The notes under the pieces are model-generated. The model worked only from the letters and a program-made list of their open reading frames with translations, did no database searches and had not been told where the DNA came from. This document shows, piece by piece, positions 6,693 through 12,569 of a stretch of 17,394 nt of DNA (within the stretch, counting starts at the first letter, position 1; each line of letters starts with the position of its first letter). Source of the stretch: Chloroflexota bacterium (GTDB taxonomy: Bacteria; Chloroflexota; Anaerolineae; UBA7937; JACPPX01); contig JACPPX010000056.1 in NCBI GenBank assembly GCA_016190785.1, positions 1-17,394 of the forward strand, in the 5' to 3' direction. The position numbers and the translations under genes are program-made.

Positions 6693-6693
6693 T
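6685..6693 (+). promoter_or_regulatory. Extended -10 promoter of hicBA
   Basis: TGGTATAAT, a perfect extended -10, begins at the first base after the left direct repeat. No good -35 lies 17 bp upstream. A start near 6700 gives a leader of about 36 nt and makes the upstream ATG at 6694 untranslatable, supporting the hicB start at 6736. Confidence 0.6.
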
Positions 6694-6735
6694 ATGATAG
6701 AATCTTCCCAGAAAAAGAGATTAAAGGTTGGTAAC

Positions 6736-6972
6736 ATGAAAGCAAGAACTCTAAACTATACCGCAATTTTTTATAGGGAACCGGAAGGAGGGTTCACGGT
6801 TGTGGTGCCTTCCCTTCCGGGTTGTGTCACTTATGGTCGGACCCTGGAAGAAGCCCAGGAAATGGTGCAGGATGCAATCAAGGGTTACATCGCCAGTCTT
6901 AGGAAACACAAAGAGGAAGTCCCCAGAGAGCGGGATACCTTTGTGGCTTTAGTAAATTTGCCAGTCCCCTAG
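6736..6972 (+). CDS. hicB: HicB-family antitoxin
   Basis: A 78-residue HicB with the partial RNase H-like fold: YTAIFYREPEGGFTVVVPSLPGCVTYG, then RTLEEAQEMVQDAIKGYIASL, the standard family sequence. It neutralises HicA by binding it. The frame is open from an ATG at 6694, but 6736 is chosen because AAAGG lies eight bases upstream, the protein then starts at the normal family position, and the promoter at 6685-6693 would not transcribe the earlier ATG. No C-terminal ribbon-helix-helix or HTH segment is visible, so autoregulation by direct DNA binding is doubtful. The stop abuts the hicA ATG (TAGATG). Antitoxin-first order is the reverse of E. coli hicAB. Confidence 0.92.
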   Translation: MKARTLNYTAIFYREPEGGFTVVVPSLPGCVTYGRTLEEAQEMVQDAIKGYIASLRKHKEEVPRERDTFVALVNLPVP

Positions 6973-7203
6973 ATGGCCCGACTGCCCATTCTCAGACCTC
7001 GCGAGGTTGTCCGCGCCTACAAAAATTTGGGATTTGTCGAAGACCACACTACCGGTTCCCATTTAATTCTGTATCACCCCCGAGATAAAAAGAGGGCAGT
7101 TATTCCCCTTCATATTAAAGACCTGCCGCGCGGCACGCTCGCAGCGATTCTTAGAGAATCAAACATTACCAGAGAAGAATTCTTGCAGGCTCTCAAAAAG
7201 TAG
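6973..7203 (+). CDS. hicA: HicA-family mRNA interferase toxin
   Basis: A 76-residue double-stranded-RNA-binding-fold toxin. It opens MARLPILRPREVVRAYKNLGF, followed by DHTTGSHLILYHP, in which His30 of GSH is the catalytic histidine, then VIPLHIKDLPRGTLAAILRES, the usual C-terminal half. HicA cleaves mRNA in a translation-independent manner. The key histidine is intact and the length is normal, so the toxin looks functional. It begins immediately after the hicB stop and should be translationally coupled to it. No clear terminator follows; the right direct repeat starts 25 bp downstream. A plasmid, integrase or transposase context is not visible. Confidence 0.93.
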   Translation: MARLPILRPREVVRAYKNLGFVEDHTTGSHLILYHPRDKKRAVIPLHIKDLPRGTLAAILRESNITREEFLQALKK

Positions 7204-7228
7204 CATCAGACATCATTTTACCCTGCTG

Positions 7229-7276
7229 TGGGGCGGGAATAGATGCGATCTGTGGAAACTAGCGAGGAGTTTATCG
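7229..7276 (+). repeat. Direct repeat, right copy flanking hicBA
   Basis: Partner of 6637-6684. Here the homology continues into a longer DUF6504-like reading frame, so this copy carries the natural continuation and the left copy is the truncated one. Confidence 0.85.
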
Positions 7277-7542
7277 CTGAGCCCATCCGCGTGGATTATG
7301 ATCCCCGCGATTTAGCCCCCAAATCTTTTGAGTGGCAGGGCCAGCGCTTTGAGGTTGCCCAGGTTCTAGAGTTCCGCCAGGACTGGAGCACCCCCGCCTA
7401 TGCCCCCCATGCCCGCGGTTAGCGGAGCCGCCGCCACCGCAACTATTACACCGTGCGCACCGCCGACGGTCAAGTTTTCGAACTCTATCTCGACCATGGC
7501 TCCGGGCAAAGGTCCTGGGTCCTCTTCAAGAGGATGAAGTGA
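7243..7542 (+). pseudogene. DUF6504-like gene interrupted by one in-frame amber codon
   Basis: From ATG 7243 the frame reads 59 residues (MRSVETSEEFIAEPIRVDYD ... FEWQGQRFEVAQVLEFRQDW ... HARG), meets TAG at 7420-7422, and continues in the same frame for 39 residues (RSRRHRNYYTVRTADGQVFE LYLDHG ... WVLFKRMK) to TGA at 7540-7542. Both halves resemble DUF6504 proteins, which start FI.EPI.V, have FxWxGxxYxV, and end RxYYRVRTxxGxxFxLYxD. Related sequences, as I recall them, have a tryptophan after ARG/S, so TGG to TAG is the simplest explanation. The intact frame on both sides points to a recent mutation or a base-call error rather than old decay. The family's function is unknown to me. No strong ribosome binding site is present. 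Confidence 0.65.
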
Positions 7543-7548
7543 TGCCTG

Positions 7549-7883
7549 TCCCGACTTCAGTCGGGATGGCCTCCTACTGTAGCGTCGGCCTGAAGGCCGA
7601 CGAAAGATGTAGGGGCGGGATCTGCTTGGGGAGCCGAAGCTCTGATTTTGGGCGGAGGCCCCCCCGCCGCTTCGGGTTGTAGGGGAGGCACCTGTGGCCT
7701 CCCGCCGGTATGTCATCCTGACCCCGACGCCGTCGGGGGAAGGATCTAGACATCACTTGCCACGGCTCTCCCGACTGAACTCGCGAGCCGACTTCCTTGC
7801 TAGTTGTAGGTCGGGTTTCCATACCCGACCTCTTTTCTCCAATGTAAGGGAGGTCCCGCTTCAGTGCATCGGGACGGCCTCCC
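7549..7883. repeat. Cluster of REP-like hairpins, several with a TGTAG tag
   Basis: The stretch has no convincing gene and is built of inverted repeats. (1) 7549-7566: TCCCGACT/AGTCGGGA, 2-nt loop. (2) 7578-7602: TGTAG then CGTCGGCCT/AGGCCGACG. (3) 7608-7668: TGTAG, outer GGCGGG/CCCGCC, with inner GAGC/GCTC and GGCGG/CCGCC. (4) 7678-7703: TGTAG, GGGAGGC/GCCTCCC. (5) 7715-7745: ATCCT/AGGAT around CCCCGAC/GTCGGGG. (6) 7805-7831: TGTAG, AGGTCGGGT/ACCCGACCT, 6-nt loop. (7) 7843-7883: TGTAA, a compound stem GGGAG..GTCCCG / CGGGAC..CTCCC. Four units share TGTAG immediately before a G/C-rich palindrome, and one has TGTAA. Units 1 and 7 also share CTTCAGT, CGGGA and GGCCTCC. This looks like nested insertion of related mobile hairpins, possibly mobilised by a RAYT-type transposase elsewhere. 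Confidence 0.75.
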
Positions 7884-7922
7884 GTTTTCCGGCTGCGCAC
7901 AACCTTAAAATTTGCGAGGGGC

Positions 7923-7952
7923 TTGACAAAGGCCCCCTCTTTCTTGTATACT
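7923..7952 (+). promoter_or_regulatory. Near-consensus promoter with no recognised gene downstream
   Basis: TTGACA (7923-7928, perfect) and TATACT (7947-7952, five of six) are 18 bp apart. It is the best -35/-10 pair in the window apart from that of fmdB. The start would fall at about 7959-7960, directly on the LexA-type box. GGGGC/GCCCC arms (7918-7922, 7932-7936) place the -35 in a hairpin loop. Confidence 0.75.
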
Positions 7953-7959
7953 ATTCGCT

Positions 7960-7973
7960 AGAACAAACGTTCT
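7960..7973. promoter_or_regulatory. LexA-type SOS box overlapping the transcription start
   Basis: AGAACAAACGTTCT contains the perfect GAAC-N4-GTTC palindrome and its centre AAAC fits the RNRY pattern of the Gram-positive SOS box (GAACRNRYGTTC). Placed at +1 to +14 of the promoter at 7923-7952, it is well positioned for repression. Confidence 0.75.
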
Positions 7974-8181
7974 TACCCTGCCCAGCCTTGCGTGCCGTAG
8001 CCTAGGCGTCGAGCGAAGGCCCGCCTCTGCCCGACATCCTTCTCCCTGCTTCATTCCGTGCAGTATAGAATTTTTGACAATCTTTCGGAAATGGCCGGGG
8101 ACTTTCTTGCTCAAAAAATAATTGGTGTGGGGAATTTCACGCAGCCTGCGGAATTTTCCTCAACCTGCGGAGAGCGTAGGA
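7974..8181 (+). other. Stretch downstream of the SOS promoter: no recognised gene, possible coding remnant
   Basis: About 208 bases between the SOS box and the convergent priA 3' end. No intact gene with a ribosome binding site is visible. A frame from GTG at 8058 reads MQYRIFDNLSEMAGDFLAQKI and resembles the N-terminus of a NagB/6-phosphogluconolactonase-type protein, but it loses plausibility within about 30 codons and runs antisense into priA. An inverted repeat AGCCTGC/GCAGGCT (8143-8149, 8187-8193) spans the priA stop. The region could be an SOS-induced small RNA, an antisense leader towards priA, or the remains of a deleted SOS gene. Confidence 0.35.
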
Positions 8182-10773
8182 TTAAAGCAGGCTCACCGGA
8201 TCAACATCTATCCGCCAGCCGCGGGGCAATGGTAGATCGGCCAAGAGGGGGTAAGGGTCGTTGGTGCGGATGATAATCTGCCAGCGGTGCCTCCCCCGCA
8301 ACCGGAAGTGGAAGGCGGGGGCTGGGCCGATGAGGTTGATCCCCGCCAGCCCCAGCCGGGCAATCTTATTTTCTAAGATGCGATACATCTTGTGCGCCGC
8401 GTTCTGTGCCGCTCTCGCCGAATTCCCGACATACACTAGCCGCACCAGCCGCTTGAAAGGGGGATAGCCAAGTTCGCGGCGGAAAGCCAGTTCCTGACGA
8501 TAGAACTCGGCGTAGTCGTGGCGGCTAGCGGCCTGTACCGCATAGTGCTGGGGAGTATAAGTCTGAATTATAACTTTCCCCCCTAGCACACTCCGCCCCG
8601 CCCGACCCGCGACCTGGGTGAGGAGCTGAAAAGTCCGCTCCCCGGCGCGGAAGTCTGGGAAGTAGAGGCCGGTATCGGCGGAGACCACTCCCACTAGAGT
8701 GACTAGAGGGAGGTCCAGCCCTTTGGCCACCATCTGCGTCCCGATCATCACCTGCGCATCGCGATTGATGAATTGGCTCAAGATTTTTTCATGGGCCTGT
8801 TTGGTGCGGGTGGTATCCCGATCCCAACGCACGGTGTGGGCCTCGGGGAAGAAGCGCTTTACCTCTTCTTCCACCTTCTGTGTGCCAAGCCCAAAGTATC
8901 TTATTCGCCGGCTTCCACAGTTGGGGCAGAGGATGGGTACCGGCCCCCTCCAGTTGCAGTGGTGACAAACCAATTCCCCCCGTGCCCTAACTTCATCTCC
9001 CCCTCGAGATGTATCTAGTTGGTGCTCGGATGTTAAGTGCAGGGTGAGGGGCATGGAGCAGCGGGGGCAGATGGCTACATAGCCGCAGTCGCGGCAGATG
9101 ACGAAAGTAGCCGCCCCACGGCGGTTGAGGAATAGAATGGCCTGCTCCTGGGCCTGTAAGGTCTCCCCCAATGCTTTTTGGAGAGAACGGCTGAAGATGC
9201 TGGTGTTTCCCGCCTTGAGTTCTTGACGGAGATCCACTACCTGCACGGGGGGCATCTCCATATACACCGCTTCGTAACCCTCCCCCACCTCCTTGACAAC
9301 CCAGCGCTCCGCCGGCATTCGTGACCTCTGGGCCTCCATTTCCTGGCGGTGCCCCATAATCCGCTGCGGCAAAGTGAGTAACTCGTAGGTTCGGCGCTCG
9401 GCCCGATAATAGGATTCCAAATCTGGGGTAGCGCTACCCAGGATGACACAGGAATCCGTAAGTTCCCCCAGCCGCACCGCCACCTCCCGGGCATGGTAGC
9501 GGGGGGTCCTCTCCTGTTTATAAGACCACTCATGCTCCTCATCGACGACGATCAGCCCCAAGCGGGGAAGGGGAGCAAATATTGCGGAGCGAGAACCGAT
9601 AACAATATCTATCTCCCCATCCTTTGCTCGCCGCCAGGTATCGTATCTCTCCCCCAGGGAAAGTTGGCTGTGCATAACCGCCAGTCGCTCCGGGAAGCGG
9701 GCTCCGAAGCGGCGGATAGTTTGGGGGGTGAGGGCAATCTCCGGGACGAGGACGATGGCCTGCTTCCCCCTGGCCAGGACCTCTTCGATGGCCCGCAAAT
9801 AGATCTCGGTTTTGCCGCTCCCGGTTACTCCGTGGAGGAGAAAGACCCCATAGGCTCCCGCTTCGATCTTTGCTTTTATCCTGTTCCAGGCCACCTCCTG
9901 TTCGGGGAGGAAGCGGATTGGTCGGGCGCGGGTAAACTCGCGGCCGGCCAAGGGGTCGCGCATTATCTCTGTCGTAGAGAACTCAATAAGCCCCTTTTTG
10001 GCCAGTGATTCGAGCACCGCCGAGGAACCACCCACCTCGGCATAGACTTGGGATACCGGAACCTCACCCGCATCCTGTAAGTATTCCAGGATCTCAGCTT
10101 GTTTTGGGGAGCGGATGAGATCCGGATCCAGTTCTTCTTCCAGGTCTTGGATGACTCGCACCGTCCGCTCTTTTTTGGGACGCACCCGGGGTTGGGCCAA
10201 TCGCGAGCGTTTCACTACCAGCCCCTTGCGAACCAGCCGCTCGACTACAGTGGGTACATCACTTTTGGGGTGGTGCCGGGCAAGGAGATCCAGGCGAGCC
10301 GGCCCTTTGCGCCGGAGGTATTCCAGAAGGTCCGCTTCCTCGGGGGTAAGGTTTGATAGCTGAGAGTCTCCGGCTATCTCCACCCAGGTATGGGCTCTTT
10401 GCCCCAGACCGGGAGGGATCATAAGCAGGAGGCAATCCAGGAGAGGGGCTAGGTATTTTTGGCTTAGCCAGCGGGCTAGGGAGATGTGCGAAGGGTGGAG
10501 CAGGGGCTGTGGGTCGTAAATCTCGGCCAGGGGTCTCGTTTCCGCCACCGGGGAGGTATCATGCAGGGCCAGGATAAAACCCTGTAGGGTGCGGGGGCCA
10601 AAGGGAACCTGCACCATCTCCCCGGGTGCAGCAATACCTTCCAGGTGTTCGGGCACGGAGTAGTGAAAGGTGGGGCCCAGGGGAGAATACCCCTCCTCGA
10701 CTTCTTCTGGCTCGGCAGGTATTAGCCTTTTAGTTGGGAGGGGAACATTGACTACCACTTCTGCATATTTCAT
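8182..10773 (-). CDS. priA: Primosomal replication-restart helicase PriA
   Basis: An 863-residue PriA, longer than the E. coli protein (732). Residues about 1-110 form the 3'-DNA-binding domain; 140-270 hold winged-helix-like segments; the helicase core has Walker A GVTGSGKT (315-322), DEEH (411-414), GSATP (446-450), and late motifs GTQMVAKGLD and QVAGRAGR. Eight cysteines in CxxC pairs (560/563, 569/572, 603/606, 616/619) form the two zinc sites. PriA recognises stalled forks and loads the replicative helicase. Extra length lies partly at 470-508 (between the GSATP region and VVDLR) and 582-600 between the zinc pairs. Start ATG 10773 is nine bases after the MEMO-like gene's stop, with GAGG upstream. 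Catalytic motifs are intact. Confidence 0.95.
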   Translation of the reverse strand: MKYAEVVVNVPLPTKRLIPAEPEEVEEGYSPLGPTFHYSVPEHLEGIAAPGEMVQVPFGPRTLQGFILALHDTSPVAETRPLAEIYDPQPLLHPSHISLARWLSQKYLAPLLDCLLLMIPPGLGQRAHTWVEIAGDSQLSNLTPEEADLLEYLRRKGPARLDLLARHHPKSDVPTVVERLVRKGLVVKRSRLAQPRVRPKKERTVRVIQDLEEELDPDLIRSPKQAEILEYLQDAGEVPVSQVYAEVGGSSAVLESLAKKGLIEFSTTEIMRDPLAGREFTRARPIRFLPEQEVAWNRIKAKIEAGAYGVFLLHGVTGSGKTEIYLRAIEEVLARGKQAIVLVPEIALTPQTIRRFGARFPERLAVMHSQLSLGERYDTWRRAKDGEIDIVIGSRSAIFAPLPRLGLIVVDEEHEWSYKQERTPRYHAREVAVRLGELTDSCVILGSATPDLESYYRAERRTYELLTLPQRIMGHRQEMEAQRSRMPAERWVVKEVGEGYEAVYMEMPPVQVVDLRQELKAGNTSIFSRSLQKALGETLQAQEQAILFLNRRGAATFVICRDCGYVAICPRCSMPLTLHLTSEHQLDTSRGGDEVRARGELVCHHCNWRGPVPILCPNCGSRRIRYFGLGTQKVEEEVKRFFPEAHTVRWDRDTTRTKQAHEKILSQFINRDAQVMIGTQMVAKGLDLPLVTLVGVVSADTGLYFPDFRAGERTFQLLTQVAGRAGRSVLGGKVIIQTYTPQHYAVQAASRHDYAEFYRQELAFRRELGYPPFKRLVRLVYVGNSARAAQNAAHKMYRILENKIARLGLAGINLIGPAPAFHFRLRGRHRWQIIIRTNDPYPLLADLPLPRGWRIDVDPVSLL

Positions 10774-10782
10774 CGAACCTCG

Positions 10783-11613
10783 CTAGATTCCCTTCGGGAG
10801 GAATACCGCCGCTGCGGCGTAGCCCACTACCCCCAGGTAGTCTCCGATAATCTCTCCGGAGTGGGCGTACTTTAATACCTCGGCCCTATCCGCACCCCGT
10901 TGTCGGGCGTAGAGCATGGCGGCGAGGATGGCTCCCGCCCCGCAAGCCTCACACTCTCCCGACTCAAAATCCGCGGCCAATCCTTCAGCATACAGGGAAT
11001 GCAAACGGGAAAGGAGCCGCCGGTCCATGCCCTCCGCAGTTCGGGCATTGTGATAGTGAGAAAGATCGCTGGAGGCGATCAGCAAGTTGTTTTCATCGGC
11101 CGTTGTTTCGGCCAGGGCCTCAGCCAGCTTTTGGGCAGCCCCCAGGCTGTGGTCACCAATGAGGATGGGGACCACTGAAAACTCTTGCAGAAGGCTTTGC
11201 AAAAAAGGGAGCTGGATTTCCAGAGCATGCTCCTGGTTTTCGCGCAGGCTAAGCATTGACAGCCTCTCGGCCAGTTCTTGGGCGTACTTGTCATCTACCG
11301 GGACTAAGCCCAGAGGAGTCTGATAATGGGTAAAATCAGTGGTGGCCCAGGGGCCAATATAGCGATAGTGGCTAGGGCCAAGGAGGATCACTCGGGGGAA
11401 ACTTCTTCCCTTGAGAAGACGATAGGCTTGCGCGGCCACCGCCCCAGAGTAGTTATAGCCGGCATGGGGGACAAAAAGGGCCAGTAAATCCCGGCCCTCA
11501 TATGCTGAAGCCTGGGCTAGGTCTAGAAGCCCATCGACCGTGCGGCGGAGGGTCTCCTCCGTGCCAGGATACCAGTTTCCGGCGATGGTCGAATGCCGAA
11601 TCCTCTCCTCCAT
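10783..11613 (-). CDS. amrB: MEMO1-family protein (AmmeMemoRadiSam system protein B type)
   Basis: A 276-residue MEMO1-family protein, related to class III extradiol dioxygenases. It begins HSTIAGNWYPGTEETLRRTV, and has VPHAGYNYSGAVAAQAY (His50), LLGPSHY (His82), EHALEIQLPFLQ (His129), SSDLSHY (Asp183, His186) and ECEACGAGAI (Cys224). His50, His82 and Cys224 match the copper-binding residues reported for human MEMO1. Bacterial homologues are often grouped with AMMECR1 and a radical-SAM protein; neither is next to it here. Instead it lies between gmk (31 bp) and priA (9 bp) on the same strand. The biochemical role in bacteria is not settled, and the gene symbol refers to family membership only. 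Confidence 0.88.
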   Translation of the reverse strand: MEERIRHSTIAGNWYPGTEETLRRTVDGLLDLAQASAYEGRDLLALFVPHAGYNYSGAVAAQAYRLLKGRSFPRVILLGPSHYRYIGPWATTDFTHYQTPLGLVPVDDKYAQELAERLSMLSLRENQEHALEIQLPFLQSLLQEFSVVPILIGDHSLGAAQKLAEALAETTADENNLLIASSDLSHYHNARTAEGMDRRLLSRLHSLYAEGLAADFESGECEACGAGAILAAMLYARQRGADRAEVLKYAHSGEIIGDYLGVVGYAAAAVFLPKGI

Positions 11614-11644
11614 ACCCCAATCTCCATTGGCAAAGGCCTCGCGA

Positions 11645-12253
11645 CTACAGGTCCACCCGCCGCGGGTTGACCCGGCATTTCTCCGCCTGGATGATGGCTA
11701 GTACCTTCTCTACAGCCTCTTCCAAGGCTCCGTCACGATTGATGACTACATAGTCAAACATGGGCAAGGCTTTCATTTCCTCGCGGGCGGTAGCGATCTT
11801 CCGCTCCAAATCGGCCCCGGCCTCAGTCTTTCGTAGCCGCAGCCGGGCCTCCAGTTCCTCCATGGAAGAGGGAGCCAAGAAAATAAAGACCCCCTGCGGG
11901 GCAAGGTCCTTTACCGTCTTTGCCCCTTGAATATCGATGCGCAAGAGCACATCCTGCCCCCGCTCCAGGCTTTCTTTTACCGGCTGGCGAGGGATGCCAT
12001 AACGATACCCTAGGATATGGGCATGTTCCATAAACCCCCCCTTAGCTAACATGCGGTCGTACTCTTTCTCGGAGATGAAGTGGTAGTCCCCTCCTTCTTT
12101 CTCTTGGGGTCGGCGAGGGCGGGTAGTGTAGGTCACCACGAACTCAAAGGGGTAGCCAGACTCCAGCAGTTGGTTGCGCACCGCATCTTTTCCTGCCCCG
12201 GATGGGCCGGAGAGGACAATCAACAGTGGGTTTTTGTTCTGGTTCTCGGCCAT
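11645..12253 (-). CDS. gmk: Guanylate kinase
   Basis: A 202-residue GMP kinase (GMP + ATP to GDP + ADP). P-loop SGPSGAGKDAV (residues 15-25), GMP-binding TYTTRPRRPQEKEGGDYHFI, GYRYGIPRQPVKESL, the LLRIDIQGAKTV strand and helix, lid region RLRLRKTEAGADLERKIATA, and the C-terminal MFDYVVINRD are all present. The P-loop Ser/Thr after GK is Asp23; this substitution breaks the textbook GxxxxGK(S/T) rule, but I recall the same GKDAV in Dehalococcoidia Gmk proteins, so it is likely a lineage variant rather than a defect. It starts six bases after the remA stop, with AAGGGG overlapping the remA end. The remA-gmk order matches many bacteria; the usual following rpoZ is replaced here by the MEMO-like gene. 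Confidence 0.95.
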   Translation of the reverse strand: MAENQNKNPLLIVLSGPSGAGKDAVRNQLLESGYPFEFVVTYTTRPRRPQEKEGGDYHFISEKEYDRMLAKGGFMEHAHILGYRYGIPRQPVKESLERGQDVLLRIDIQGAKTVKDLAPQGVFIFLAPSSMEELEARLRLRKTEAGADLERKIATAREEMKALPMFDYVVINRDGALEEAVEKVLAIIQAEKCRVNPRRVDL

Positions 12254-12259
12254 TAATGC

Positions 12260-12517
12260 TTACCCCTTACCTGAAATCCGGCCAGTCTCCTTAATCCGGC
12301 TAGAGATAGTCTCCGGCTGGAGGGCGACCAGGGCCAGGTGGCCGGTATCCAGGACGATAACCGTTTTCATTTTCCGCCCATAGGTCAAGTCGATGATCTT
12401 CCCCTCATCTTTGGCTTGGCGGATGAGCCTTTTAATGGGGGAAGAGTCGGGGGCGCAGACGGCCAGCACCCGGGAGGCGGCTATGCTTCCCCCAAATCCT
12501 ACATGCAAAAGTTCCAT
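12260..12517 (-). CDS. remA: RemA-family protein (DUF370)
   Basis: An 85-residue DUF370/RemA homologue. It has the family N-terminus MELLHVGFGGSIAASRVLAV, the middle segment SSPIKRLIRQAKDEGKIIDL, then TYGRKMKTVIVLDTGHLALVALQPETISSRI. In Bacillus, RemA is a DNA-binding activator of extracellular matrix genes that forms ring-like oligomers; in other lineages its role is unknown. Position directly upstream of gmk on the same strand is the common arrangement and supports the call. It is divergent from fmdB with 52 bp between starts. The Shine-Dalgarno is weak (AAGAGA about eight bases upstream). Confidence 0.9.
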   Translation of the reverse strand: MELLHVGFGGSIAASRVLAVCAPDSSPIKRLIRQAKDEGKIIDLTYGRKMKTVIVLDTGHLALVALQPETISSRIKETGRISGKG

Positions 12518-12528
12518 GCCCTTGTCTC

Positions 12529-12557
12529 TTGAATGGTAGTGGAGTGGAGAATATAAT
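12529..12557 (+). promoter_or_regulatory. Strong promoter of fmdB with a very short leader
   Basis: TTGAAT (12529-12534, TTGA match) and a perfect TATAAT (12552-12557) with 17-bp spacing. The ATG is 12 bases after the -10 box, so the 5' leader would be about 5-7 nt, too short for a Shine-Dalgarno sequence; none is seen near the ATG. Confidence 0.75.
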
Positions 12558-12569
12558 TCAGTATAAAAG

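Noticed and set aside
6694..6735. Upstream ATG extending hicB by 14 residues
   Set aside because: The ATG immediately follows the TATAAT box, so it would lie before the transcription start, and it has no ribosome binding site.
7549..7883. CRISPR array
   Set aside because: Units differ in length, sequence and spacing, and are palindromes with short loops rather than identical repeats separated by unique spacers.
7694..8005. Open frames of about 100 codons inside the hairpin cluster, on both strands
   Set aside because: Made entirely of repeat sequence; no ribosome binding site and no protein-like pattern.
8143..8193. Rho-independent terminator for priA from AGCCTGC/GCAGGCT
   Set aside because: The loop is 37 nt, the stem is only 7 bp and no T-tract follows on the minus strand.
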